NCBI RefSeq assembly: GCF_040802235.1
Contig: NC_133156.1
Span: 181,238,351 to 181,302,350 of the forward strand
Reading direction: 5' to 3'
Length of the DNA stretch: 64,000 nucleotides
DNA from: Manis javanica
Taxonomy: Eukaryota; Chordata; Mammalia; Pholidota; Manidae
Shown: positions 36,115-46,753 of the stretch, in pieces
Numbering within the stretch: position 1 is the first letter of the stretch
How the letters are laid out: each line of letters starts with the position of its first letter
Program-made: the position numbers and the translations under genes
The notes under the pieces: model-generated
Told to the model about the DNA's origin: nothing
The model's input: the letters and a program-made list of their open reading frames with translations, nothing else
Database searches by the model: none

Positions 36115-37080
36115 AATTTTTTGAGGTACATCATACCTGTGGTGAAATGCACAAATCCTAAATTTATGGTTTAATGGATTTTGACATATGTTTATACCCA
36201 TGTAACCACCACTCAGATATGGACACATTACCCCAGATTGTTCCCTCATGCCCTTTCCAAACCAATACTCACCCCAACAAAGGTAACAGTATAATGACCT
36301 CTACCACCATAAGTTAGTTTTGCCTGTTTTTGAACTTGATAGACATTCTTTTGCTTCTGGCTTCTCTTGCTTATCATTAATGTATATCAGCCTTCTATTA
36401 CTATGTAACAAATCATCCTAAAATGCAGTGCCTTAAAATAACCATTATTTTGCTCACTGATCTTCAGTTTGGGCAAGGCTTAGAGGGGATGGTTTGTCTG
36501 TGCTCCATGCAGCATCAGCTAGGGTTGCTTGACTGGGAGCAGGAGGGCCCATTTCTAGCTCCTTTCCATGGTGGACAAGTTGGTGCTGACCATCAACTGG
36601 TGGCTCAGCCAGAGTTGTGGGCTGTGGCCTCAGTTCCTACCCACATGTGTCACTCCAGAGACTGCTTGGGCTTCCTTACAGCATGGTGGCTGAGTTCCAA
36701 AAGAGCTACCAATCCCAGAGAACAAGGTGACCTAGCCTTACCTCAGCTGTACTCATCTGTTGAGGCTGTCGCAAAGGCCTGCCCAGGATCAACAGGAAGG
36801 GACATAGACTCTATCTCTTGATGGGGATGTCGGAAGGTTCTAGAGGAGCACAGGGGATGGGAGATATCGGGGTGGCCATCTCTGGAATACATTCTGCCAC
36901 ATTACATCTGTGAGATTTACCCACATTGTGACATGTGTTTGTAGTGTGCTTTTACAATTGCTGTATCATGTTTCATTGTGTGCATATCCTGTCTATTTAC
37001 TTATCCTGTCTATGATTGACATTTGAACTGTTGGCAGTTTGCGGCCTTTGGAATAGTGCTGCTATGAATATTCCTATACA
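36115..37080 (+). repeat. L1M-type LINE 3' UTR with nested LTR-like insert
   Basis: L1M landmarks flank an insert. Before it: 'tgaggtacatcatacctgtg', 'ggattttgacatatgtttat', 'cttctggcttctcttgctta'. After it, from about 36,906: 'ctgtgagatttacccacatt', 'ggcagtttgcggcctttgga'. The L1 consensus resumes where it left off, so the insert is younger than the L1. Confidence 0.55.
36385..36905 (-). mobile_element. LTR-like insert in L1M (MaLR/ERVL-type suspected)
   Basis: Starts 'ttctattactatgtaacaaa' with 'gtgccttaaaataaccatta', then 'ggctcagccagagttgtggg', 'gacatagactctatctcttg', and ends near 'gaatacattctgccaca'. The layout follows a common old mammalian repeat, probably LTR class, whose subfamily I cannot name. 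No internal viral genes. Confidence 0.45.
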
Positions 37081-37139
37081 AATATTTTGGTGGACAAAGG
37101 CTGCCATTTATTACTGTGGCAGTCCCTTAGTTTTTGATA

Positions 37140-37700
37140 TTTTTAAAACAGTACAATTCTATCCTCTTTTTTTCCTTCTCTTCTCATCAGTTACTGTAGC
37201 TGTGTGTACTTTAGGTATGTAAATCTCTGCTAGTGTCTTTAAAATGTTGAAAAGAAATTAGATAATTTTTACATAAATATGTTCTCTTTGTGAAAACTTT
37301 CAATGTTACAATAAAAATTAAATTTTCTTCTGACACCCCTTGCCAAATTTGGGCCCATTCCTCCTACCTACACTGAGGCACCTCTTGTCACCAATTTTTT
37401 TGGGTTCTTCATCTAGAGGTTTTTTTGGTGTTTTTTTTAATGCATTTACACATATAAATATTCCCATAGAAAATAGTGTTTTCTAAGTGTGTGTGTGTTT
37501 TGTTTGGTATAACAAATGGCATCATACGGCTCTGCAATTCATTTTCTCATTCAACAAAATATGTTGGCGATATGGTTATGAAATCACAGGTAAATCTATT
37601 TCACTTTCTACATTGCCAAATAATGTTCCATGGTATTATTATACCACTGTCAGCCATTTCCCTATGGAAGGACATGTAGGTGGTATCCCTGATTGTTTTG
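37140..37700 (+). repeat. L1M-type LINE 3' UTR next to SFXN5 exon 3
   Basis: 'acttttaggtatgtaaatc' then 'gtataacaaatggcatcata', 'gcaattcattttctcattca', 'aaataatgttccatggtatt' and 'gaaggacatgtaggtggtat' are old L1 3'-end motifs. It ends about 60-70 bp before exon 3. Confidence 0.5.
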
Positions 37701-37766
37701 CAAGGGAAAAGAGTTACAGGGCCCTTAGATCTATGCCACTCAATGTCCCTTTTCTTTCCCCTGCAG

Positions 37767-37844
37767 AGGCGTCTCAGAGAGGCTGTGCAGCTGCTAGAGG
37801 ACTACAAGCATGGGACCCTGCGCCCAGGGGTCACCAATGAACAG
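37767..37844 (+). CDS. SFXN5: SFXN5 exon 3
   Basis: 78-nt exon (26 codons, phase 0/0), acceptor TTCCCCTGCAG, donor GTAACT. Encodes RRLREAVQLLEDYKHGTLRP then GVTNEQ. The sequence is a predicted amphipathic helix (LREAVQLLEDYK) followed by the family-typical GTxxPGV loop. It joins exon 2 (…VTE) and exon 4 (LWSAQ…) in frame, exactly as in mammalian SFXN5. The donor GTAACT is somewhat weaker than GTAAGT. Confidence 0.96.
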
Positions 37845-39149
37845 GTAACTCTGCTGGAGGCTGGGAGGGGAAAGAAGGTGACAAATTCACAACCTTTTCC
37901 CTGCAGCCAGAACCACTTCCTTACCCTTCATTATCCACTTCTCCTCTGCTTCATACCCCTGTGGACTTCTGGCTTTTGGAGGAGATGGTCAGGTCTCTCC
38001 CATGTGTTGGGTCTGGGGAGAATCATGGAGGCAAATAAGGCTGGAGAGGCCCAAAGGCAGAAGTTTGGTGGAGCTGACATGTGTGTCTCTTCCCAGTTCC
38101 ACATTCAGTGACATCACAGTGGTAGCTTGAAATAAGCCATGTGGGGGTATTTACACATGGAAATTGGCTGTGCTACAAACCAGGACTTCTTCCCCCAGAG
38201 AACCAATTTTAAACATTTCCCAGCATATCCACTACCAAAAGTTCAAGTTGAAAGTGGGAAAGATGGGGGAGGATAGTGGGGATTAGGCTAGGACACTGTA
38301 ATTCCATTTTTGTTTATAGCGTGTAGGAACTTGTACTAGAGCTAATTGAAATGTTGATGGTTGTGTTTGGTTTTGAAGAAAGGTAGAGGGATGTAGTTTA
38401 GGGCACTTTAATGATTATAGAGACTGATGGTTAATGTGCCAACATTTTTCTCTCTGTTCATAAACTTTATTTCAAAAACTTAACATTTAATTTCACTTTT
38501 TTTCCAAAGTAATATGTGTGCACAGTTCAAAAGGCCAAATAGTACGAAAACTCTTCAAGGAAGAATAGTATGCTGCCCAACCCTCTCCAATTCCCATTCC
38601 TGTTCCCCAGAAATAAATATTTTTAGCTGTTACTTCATGTAGAAGTCTGTATTTCAAACTAATATGCTTACCTATACTGCTATTTCTCAACTTGTTCTTT
38701 TGTGTTATCTATCACAGTAGGTGAGGATTCAACTCTCTTATTCACCTCCATAACCACACTTCTCTCCCCAGACTCGTCATCCTTCCCTATGATTTTCATG
38801 GTTTTGGGGGTCTTTGGTTATTCAGTATTCATAGTTAAGGCCTCTTTTTTTTTTTTCTCACTGGCATAGTTTTCTTTGCACCATCTCTAATTCTTATTAC
38901 AACCTCTACTAGCTTTTTGATATTTTCAGTGCTTTCTTTCAATATGAAGACTCCTGTCCTTCAGTTCCTTCAATTTTTTTTTTCTTGAAATTTTCCTTTC
39001 TGGAGCCCACCTCTTCCAGCTCCAGGCCTTCCCTTGGTGTATACCTTCATTTTGGTGGAACGCCTCTTCCAGTAGCTTCCTGAATATGGAGTAAATGGAA
39101 AGAAAATTTGAGTCCTTTTGTACCTGGGTGTAATTCTGCACTCGGCCTT

Positions 39150-39770
39150 AATTGATAGTTTGAAGATAATTGATAGGTTGAAGAGAAAATTCTGGGTTGA
39201 TGATCATTTTCCTTCAGAGTTTTGAAGACATTGCTCTATTGTATTCTGGCTTCTATTATGGCTGTTGAAAATTTCATGATATTTCATTCCTGTTTCTTTG
39301 TAGGTAATCTGTTTTCTATCTTTGGAAATGTTTAGGATCTTCTCTATAAAATTTATTTCTGAAATTGCAGAATACTGTGTCTTTTAAAATTCATTATTTT
39401 GGGTTCCTGGTGACCCTGTTCAATCTGAAGACACCTATCTCACAGTTCTGGCAAATTTCTTACACTGTTTCTTTGACAATTTCTTCTCATTCTGGAACTC
39501 CTCTATTAGTCAAATATTTGACATCTTCTATTGACATTCACATCACTCACATTTTCTTATCTTTTTTTTCCTTCTATTCCATCTGTCCTGTCTGGCTTTG
39601 CAGGAAATGCTCTTGAGTTTATTTTCAACAAGTCTATTGAATGTTTAACTCCAGTTGGTATAATTTTAATTTTTAAGAGCTCTTTGATTGTTTCTTTTCT
39701 TTACTCTTTTTCATAGAATCTGATTCCTGTTTTGTATATACAGTATCATCTCATCTCTCTGCATTCGGCA
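39150..39770 (+). repeat. L1M-type LINE-like sequence
   Basis: 'cagagttttgaagacattgc', 'tattgtattctggcttctat', 'ctttggaaatgtttaggatc', 'cacagttctggcaaatttct', 'ctggaactcctctattagtc', 'ttaagagctctttgattgtt' follow a well-known old LINE 3' segment. A weaker L1-like piece precedes it at about 38,460-38,690. Confidence 0.4.
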
Positions 39771-40179
39771 AGCCAAGTGTGGGAAGGAGGCTGGAATCCC
39801 AGTTTACCTCACATACTTTCATTAGTTTCCCTGCTTTTAGCCTCATCTACTCCCTCCTTCCACTGTCTTAGTGTTTCCAAGGCCGGAATCACTTGGATTC
39901 AGTTTCTCCAGAAGGATGATAAGCCTCCAGCACCAGGGGGATGCAGCTGAGAGCAGTGAGAGTGGTCTTGCTGTGTGGGGAGGCATGGGGTTCTGACGGC
40001 TTTCAGGAGAGGCTTTCAACCAACCCCTATGTTTAGCCCTATGATTAGTTCTTTTTTTCCTGGGATGCCTGATCTTTCCAAGTTTTGAACTTTGCTGGTG
40101 TCCTGGGGGCAATGGGCTAGCTTCTTAAGCATGCCCTCTGCAGGCATTTAGGGGATGGCTTCCTTCTCTCTGTTTGGAA

Positions 40180-41085
40180 GAAAATTAGGTGTGAGAGGGG
40201 TGGATAGAGAATAAGACCAGTAAAGCCCACTAAAAGAGACTCAGAGAGTTAACCAGATAAAAAGAGAGAGCCAGAAAAGACTCACAGAGTTAATGACTTA
40301 ATCAGTTGAAGCTCCAAAGGCCAGGAGTAACTTCGAATGTCCAAATATTCCCCAGGTAAAGAAATGTATCGGAGTGCAGCCTATGTCTTCATTGTGTCCA
40401 TTAGATCATGCCATTGTAAGGTTTACTTTAGCCTGCTAAAAGGCTCAGTTTATTCTTTAACTTAACCTACATGCTCTTTTTTTCCTCCTCCAGCCCCTAA
40501 TCAAGTAATTTGCAACCTGGGCAGGAGACAAGCATCATGATGAATTTTTCCAAACAAGCCCAGATATAAACAGCATAGTAAGAGCAGGAGAGAGTTCATC
40601 TTAAAGCTAAGATTCCATTTCAAGAGCCAGAAAGTTAGGAGGTAAGATTCCTAACATATTCTTCAGCAAACAGACAACAACTCAGCCCACCATGGGGGCA
40701 GGACAGGCGGTCTTGATTGATATGGTCCCAGAGGGAAGCTGCTGTCCTGGGGAGGAACCAGATCAGTAAATTTCTTGTGTTAATTTTGAAGAATTACCTA
40801 GAAGACTGATAATGGAAGAGAAGACACTTAATTTCTCTCATGAAAGATAAACATCTTGAGACCACTTAACAAGTCTATACCCCCTAGCCCTTTGTCACAT
40901 TCTTGAAAAATCCTTAAAGAGGGGAGCCCCCACCTTTCAGGGCGCTTCCTCTTTGAGGATGCCCGCACTTGCTAAGTGCATAACTTCAAATAAAATTTTT
41001 ATTCTGCTTTACCACTGTGTTTCTGCCCTTCAATTCTTTGTTGTAGCAGGGGCAAGAACCAAGGAAAATAAAGAACTGCTCCCTA
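40180..41085 (+). mobile_element. ERV-like LTR candidate
   Basis: A block of about 0.9 kb beginning near 'tgtgagaggggtgga'. It has a late AATAAA (40,989-40,994) after 'gatgcccgcacttgctaagt', followed by a C/T-rich R/U5-like stretch ('tgtttctgcccttcaattct') and 'ggggcaagaaccaaggaaaa'. The layout fits a solo LTR. I do not recognise the family and saw no exact flanking duplication. No viral coding sequence. Confidence 0.4.
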
Positions 41086-41163
41086 ACATCTCTACTGTCA
41101 GTTACTAAAACTCATTTTCCATCCAAACACATGTTGCTGTCCCTCCTCTGCTGTGGTTTCCTC

Positions 41164-41207
41164 TTCTGTTCTTTTGGTAACTCTGTGAGGCACTGTTCCT
41201 GCTTTCT
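41164..41207 (+). repeat. Exact 44-bp direct repeat, copy 1
   Basis: Identical to 42,937-42,980. It contains CTTTTGGTAACTCTGTGAGG followed by CACTGTTCCTGCTTTCT. It lies just downstream of the LTR-like block ending near 41,085. Confidence 0.9.
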
Positions 41208-42936
41208 TCCAGCACCTATAGGCACAAGCCCATGCTGAGGCCCTGTGCTGCCAACGGGCTGAAGTTCCCCCCCTCCCCAGTCCAGTTTGGTTCACTATGT
41301 GTTCATGGAGCACCTACAGGCCGGTTTTGGTGCTAGAGCCTGGGGCAAGGAGGAAGCTGGGTGAGAGTCTTGCCTCATGGACCCCCCAGAACAGTGAAGA
41401 CACATAGTATTTTGGGAGAGCAGAGGAAAGAGTAACCAACTCTGACTAGGGGTGTCTGGGAGAGATTTCTTGCCTGAGATTTGAGGGGTGAGATGGGCCG
41501 GTGAGGAGCAGGCACTGGGTCGGAGCAATCCAACGAGGAGGCACATCGTGAGTATAGAGAGAACAAGTCCCTCCACGGGAAGTGACAGGCGGGTGTGCCC
41601 ACCACCTGCAGCCTAGCAAGGTGAGGGGAAGGCAAATGCATGAGCGGATGCGTACCGCAGCCAGATGTCCTTGTGCAGGGCCCAGGGGAGTGACGTGAGA
41701 TGGCGTAGTGCTTGGTAGGCAGGGTCTTCTCCAGGCGTCTGCGCTGCTGGCTGAGTTGGGGGAAACCATCAAGCAGGGAGAGCAGGCTGTGACCTCGTCT
41801 CAGCTGTGGGCCCTGAGGTGCCTGGGTAGCATGACCTGACATGCCCCTCTCTAGGCCAAACTGGTCCTCAGACCCTTGCAGTTCCTCTTGGATCTGTCAG
41901 GAGTGGGTCACCTCCAGGCCCTTCCTGACGCTGTATCTGCTCCCCCTCAAGCTCCGCTCTGTCCTTGCTGAGGTTGGCCTCTGGCACTCCTTCCAGCATC
42001 CAGAGTTTGGGGAATGAGGCCAGATTTCTCCTCTTTCCTCCCTTCAGTAGCTTAAAGCTGCCTGTCCTGTTTTCTGGGCCTCTTTGTTTTCTGTCCTGAA
42101 GCCCCCATATGCCTCTAGGGAGCTGGCAGGAGAGGCTGAGGGCCTTGGGGGGCAGAGGGCTTGGCACTAGCTGTGCTTCACAATTCTGGCTCATGCCAGT
42201 GATGCCTGCAGTGTCCATTGGGGTAGCATAGTGCTCTAGGTGTCAGCCTGCTGCTGGGTCTGATAATAGGCAGATCCACCCCCTCCCTCCCTTTCTTGCC
42301 CTCCTGGCTCCCAGAGCAAACAGCAGCTCTCACGGCTTCCCTCTGTGGCCCTCATCTGCAAAGCCACACCCTGCTCTGGTCTCCACAGACACAGGGGCAG
42401 AGCAGGTAGCTGATGACATTCCAGCCCAGGGCTTGAGGAAGCCTCAGCAATCTGGAGTTAAGGACAGTCCCCCATTCCTGGTCCAGGCTGGTGTGCTCCT
42501 CAAGGGTCATGTGTGTACCACCAAGAGGCCCATGGAGTTCTTGATCTGAGTCTGGACAGCAGCCTCATCTGCTCCTGGGGCCTGTGCCTGCTCTGCTGTC
42601 CTGTTTTAGGCATGTCGGTCAGCAGCCGTGGCTGCGTTCTGACACTTGCAGGCTGTCCTGATGTCATAGGCAGTGCTGGATAACCTGAGCACCAGTTTTG
42701 TTATCTAACCTGCCTCTGGTTATGAAATCTCCTTAGGGGATTTGCTAGTTTTTCATTCACACTTGATGGCTATCTTTTGGTCTCCTGTTAGTGAGTGACT
42801 GATGTCTCCTTTGGAGACTGTTAATGCCTTAAAAGGTTGCTGCCCCAGTGAAAAATTAGTCCTGAGGATAAAATACAAATAAGCATAATTTACCCTTTGA
42901 GCTTGACAGGTTAGAAATTTGATGTGTGGTCTCCTG

Positions 42937-42980
42937 TTCTGTTCTTTTGGTAACTCTGTGAGGCACTGTTCCTGCTTTCT
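42937..42980 (+). repeat. Exact 44-bp direct repeat, copy 2
   Basis: Identical to 41,164-41,207. Here it is followed by 'aaatcctaataaagattgta', an AATAAA-like end, so this copy may be the 3' part of an LTR. Confidence 0.9.
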
Positions 42981-43174
42981 AAATCCTAATAAAGATTGTA
43001 GCTATTAGCTAAACGACAAAGCCATAGGTAAGAGCAAAAATATCAACAGAGGCAGGTAAGATCCCACACTGTGCTGTGTGGACTTCATGGGCCAGGGATT
43101 TGTTGGAATGGTTTGGCATAGATGGAGATGGATGGGGTTAAATATTGAAGACCTCCATGGTGATGAGCCACCAC

Positions 43175-43375
43175 TCACTACACGCTCACTAAGAACCAGG
43201 CACCATGCTCAGTATTAGCACTTCACACATATTATTTCAATTAATCTTCACAAAAACCTTATTTGGTAGGTACCTGTATTAACTCCATTTACAGGCCAGA
43301 AAACTGAGGCTCAGAGAGCTTGCATTACTTTTGTAAGGTCACAGAGCTAGTATGCAAATGGTGGAGAGTGAAATC
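43175..43375 (-). repeat. MIR SINE
   Basis: Antisense MIR: 'aaccaggcaccatgctcagt', 'attatttcaattaatcttca', 'ccagaaaactgaggctcaga', 'gtaaggtcacagagctagta'. Confidence 0.7.
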
Positions 43376-43439
43376 GTGAGAGGCAGGGTGTGGTCAGAGG
43401 AAGTTGGCATTTGTGAAGGTCTTGCAGCCCAGTTACCCC

Positions 43440-44130
43440 TGTGTGGTTCATGCTGTCAGTCCAGACTGTGAGCATCTGCTGAGCACTCAGGATGTAAAAG
43501 GTGCTGCGGCAGGTGGGCACTGAAGGGGAAATAAGCGTATGCCCTGGTTCCTGCCCTCACACAGCCAGCTCCCAGCACAGGCGAGGTGACCGCACAGAGG
43601 CAGATGGCTAGAGGCCAGGCTGGTGGCTAAGCCATGTGGACTTAATGCTAATGGAGGTAGGGGTGCAGCTGGGGGAGAGGCCTGGGGATGGAGGTGATGA
43701 GGAAAGGCCTGTGGAGGGGGAGCACAAGAGGTTGGAGGTAGAATGGCAGGAGACAGCAGTGGCCCAGGGAGGGACATGCACTTTAAGTCACAGATCAAAG
43801 CCAAGATGCAGAGTGGAGTGGAGAGAGAGATGAGAGAGCAAGGAGAGACGGAAAGAGAGGGATGGAGAGAGGGATTGAAAGAGGGAGGGAGGAATGATGG
43901 GGAGACATGAGATTATTAGAGAATGTTGGGGAGGCTGGCAAGTTGCAAACCAGATTGTGAAAGTGTTTGAAACCCAGGTGGAGATGCTAGGTTTGTTGTG
44001 TGAGGCAAGAGGAAGCTACTGGAAGCTCTTGAGCAAGGGAGTAGCATGAATGTGCGCTGTGCTAGGATCAGTCTGGTAGAATGCCAGGCTGATTGGGGAG
44101 GGGCGTGTGAGGTTAGGGAAGCCAGCTTGG
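43440..44130 (-). repeat. L2 LINE fragment, antisense
   Basis: Antisense L2 body: 'ggttcctgccctcacacagc', 'gaagctactggaagctcttg', 'agcaagggagtagcatgaat', 'gatcagtctggtagaatgcc'. A purine-rich GA stretch (43,815-43,890) sits inside. Confidence 0.5.
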
Positions 44131-44663
44131 AAGCTCCTGGCATGGACAGGAGTGAGGTGAGCAGTCTCTGGGAGCCGCTGTGGGCTTCTGATGGTGGTTC
44201 TTGCCCATCATTCCACATTCCACAGAGGCTGGGGACAAGTCTGCCTTATTAAGTGCCTACCCTGCTGTGCTTGGCCTGACACACGCGTACAGGCCCTGTG
44301 CAGGATGGATTCTGCCTGTAACCTGCCGAGGAGAAGGGCCAGCCTGGATGCAAGAGATATCCTGCAAGGCTTCTCCTCTGGCTGAGCAGAGATGGGCTCA
44401 GCCGTGTTTGGCTTTGCCAAAAAATAGCAGAGAAAATACCAGAGTTAAAAATACTTGCACCCCCAAATCTCTAGGTATTAGCAGGGGCGTCAGAAGCTGG
44501 CTGAAAGAAAGACTTAGCTAATATTCCCTCTCCTTAGCCTGACTCCTAGCCTTAGACTTCTGGATCCTGATTACCTTGCCCCTCTGGGCTGGCCCCCAGG
44601 TTGGTCCATATCATTAGCACAGAACAGGCAAGTGATCAGTATTAGTTGAGGCATTTATATGAT

Positions 44664-44740
44664 GCGCCAGGTGTTGTACTGGGTATTATAGATGCATCTC
44701 TGGGCTGGGCCACTGAGGTGGCCTCCTGGGTGGTCTCCTC
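44664..44740 (+). repeat. Diverged 77-bp repeat, copy 1
   Basis: About 83% identical by eye to 46,677-46,753. The shared core is 'tgggctggg.cac' then 'cctcctgggtggtct'. The left part resembles a MIR/L2-type end; the family is not resolved. Confidence 0.55.
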
Positions 44741-44822
44741 ATTCTACCCTGACCCCTCTCTTCATGCCCAATGCCGCACTTAGAGGGACCTGTGAAAAGA
44801 CGTTACATCATTTGTTCCTCTA

Positions 44823-45030
44823 TTCAGGGCTTCTCAGCCTCAGCACTGTTGGCACTAGGGGCTGGCTTGTCCTTCCATGTGGGGCTGCCCTGGGTGCTGC
44901 AGGGTGTTTAACAACCTCCCTGCCTTCTACCAACTAGATGCCAGGAGCACCCCCTCACAAGTCATGACCACCAAACATTGCCAGCTACTCCCTGGGTACA
45001 GAAGCACCATGTTAAGAACCACTGCTCCAG
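44823..45030 (-). mobile_element. hAT-Charlie-like non-autonomous DNA transposon
   Basis: Terminal inverted repeats 'cagggcttctcagcctc' and 'gttaagaaccactg' are diverged forms of the hAT 'cagtggttctcaac' end. In between are 'ggtgctgcagggtgtttaac', 'aactagatgccaggagcacc' and 'ccaaacattgccagctactc'. No transposase. Confidence 0.5.
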
Positions 45031-45590
45031 TAGAACCTCTCTGCTCAGAGTAAAATTCACAGTCCTTGGCACAACCCACAGATCCTCCTTTCCTCTCTGA
45101 CCTTGTCTCCTACTACTCACCTGCTGATTCAGTCTACTCCAGACACACTGGCCTCCTTTGCTGTCCCTCAAACATGCCAGGCAGGCCCACTTCTGCGTCA
45201 GGGCCTTTGCACTGTCTGCGCTGTCTGCCAGAACAGTCTCCCACCAGATATCTGCATGGCTTGCCTCCTCCAAGTATTTCCTCCAAAGTGACCTCAATAA
45301 AAACTAGCTTGACCACCTTACGTATCTCTGTAAACTCATCGCCGCTGCTAGCATGCACTCTCTGTCCTACCTTGTTTTACTTTGCCATGTTTCTTGAAGC
45401 ACCTATCCTTCTAACGGATCAGAGAAAATTTATTTATTTATTACTTACATTGCTTTGTCTCCATTAGCATGTAAGTTCCATGAAAGTTGAGATCTGGGTC
45501 TTCATTGATGTATTCCTGGTGCCTAGAACAGTACCCAGCACATAATTGGTGCTCAATAAATATTTGTTGAATAGATGAATTTTCTCTGAT
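45030..45590 (+). repeat. L2 LINE 3' end, sense
   Basis: Long, well-preserved L2: 'ccagacacactggcctcctt', 'caaacatgccaggcaggccc', 'cgtcagggcctttgcactgt', 'tgtaagttccatgaaagttg', 'gtgcctagaacagtacccag', ending 'ctcaataaatatttgttgaa'. Confidence 0.8.
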
Positions 45591-45599
45591 ATTCTTTGA

Positions 45600-45760
45600 T
45601 CTTCAGTAACCTTGAAAGTAAATATTCATATCCCCATATTGCAAATGAGGAAGTGGAGGCTCAAAAAGATTAAGTAAATTGCCCCAAATCTCATGGCCAG
45701 TGAGTGGCAGATCTGGAATTCAAATCTGGGTTTGCCTCCAGGGTCCATCCTCTTAATGGA
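45600..45760 (-). repeat. MIR SINE
   Basis: Antisense MIR: 'atattgcaaatgaggaagtg', 'attaagtaaattgccccaaa', 'gtggcagatctggaattcaa'. Confidence 0.65.
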
Positions 45761-45879
45761 GAGAAGCTGCTGTCGGAAGTCCCGACTGTCCCGACTGCTG
45801 CTGTGTGCGATGCCACAGGATGAGGGACAAGTTCTCTCTCCTTTCGTATGTCTATAGAACTGGGGGGTACCTTCACCCT

Positions 45880-46090
45880 ACATAGACTTGCATATGTACA
45901 AATTACCTGGGGGTAACCATAGCAACAAAATTAATGGTGAGGAATAATGGGATTGGCCCGAATTATAAATTAGGAAGATTTTTCTGTACGTTTTATGGAG
46001 ACATCCTTTGCCTTACAGAAGGATCCCCTTCAGGCGCTCTGTTTAATTACCTTCTGGATGTTGTTTTAAATAGGCTCTGTCTTCGCTGCC
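45880..46090. promoter_or_regulatory. Candidate regulatory block with RFX X-box and homeodomain-like sites
   Basis: Repeat-poor, A/T-rich block. GGTAACCATAGCAAC at 45,912-45,926 is a full RFX X-box (two half-sites, GTAACC and AGCAAC, spaced by AT). Nearby are TAAT cores (ATTAATGG at 45,929; GGAATAATGG at 45,941) and TTTAATTACC at about 46,041. This clustering is what one sees in developmental enhancers. Function is inferred only. Confidence 0.4.
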
Positions 46091-46676
46091 TTCGGAGGTT
46101 TGGAGAAGCAGCTTGGAAGGAGGCAGAGGGGAAGGGGAGAGAGCCAGGTGGGGGGGCGGGGCCCAGGCAGTTACTTCCCCGTCTGGGGTCTGGGCACTGG
46201 GGTATGCCCTACTCCGCTGCCCACAACCCCCGAAGGCCGGGCTTCTCCTGAATCACGTCTGGGCCACCCCCGCCCCTCCCTTGGTCTCCACTGGGGTTCT
46301 AGTAGGTTCATATGGCAGCTCAGTTGAGACAGAGGCTATTTCTGCAATCAGCTAACTTCTGCATTGTTCTAGCCACCTCTCACCCACACTGCTTCCCTCA
46401 CGCTGCTTTTGTCCTCATTCCCCAAGTTGAGAAATCAAGCAAGTCTCATACCCACACTAGTTTGTGGCTGTAGCCAGAAAGTTCCAAGGGATTAGGACTG
46501 CACATTTTTATGTTCAGTCAGGGGTGCAGAGGGAGATGGGTGAGCATAAAGGAAACAGGTCACGCCAAGAATTGTAGCTTAAAGTACAGTGGCTTCAGGG
46601 GGCTGACAAGAACATGCCAGAAGCTCTCTGTCCTAAATGTTCAGTGTGGACAGACTGTCCATGCATCCCTTACGGC

Positions 46677-46753
46677 CTGCCAGGTGCCATGCTGGGTGTT
46701 GTAGATGTATCCCTGGGCTGGGTCACAGAAGTGGTCTCCTGGGTGGTCTTTTC
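46677..46753 (+). repeat. Diverged 77-bp repeat, copy 2
   Basis: Partner of 44,664-44,740: 'ctgccaggtgccatgctggg' then 'gtggtctcctgggtggtctt'. Confidence 0.55.

Larger units (their letters stand above)
27026..37766 (+). other. SFXN5: SFXN5 intron 2
   Basis: Donor GTAAGT, acceptor CCCTGCAG. Contains MIR pieces (27.1, 28.1 kb), L1M 3' sequences (27.3-28.1, 31.6-32.3, 36.1-37.7 kb), a nested LTR-like insert (36.4-36.9 kb) and a perfect-looking hairpin (28,657-28,729). In 28,750-31,560 and 32,450-36,100 I see no exon and few clear repeats, apart from a weak antisense L2 at about 33,830-33,980 and A/T-rich stretches. Confidence 0.8.

Noticed and set aside
40180..42980. A complete provirus between the LTR-like block and the 44-bp repeat
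   Set aside because: No gag, pol or env-like frames lie between, and the flanking pieces are not a matched LTR pair apart from the 44-bp identity.
43815..43890. GA-rich purine stretch as a functional triplex or promoter element
   Set aside because: It lies inside an antisense L2 remnant and looks like simple-sequence drift. No other signal nearby.
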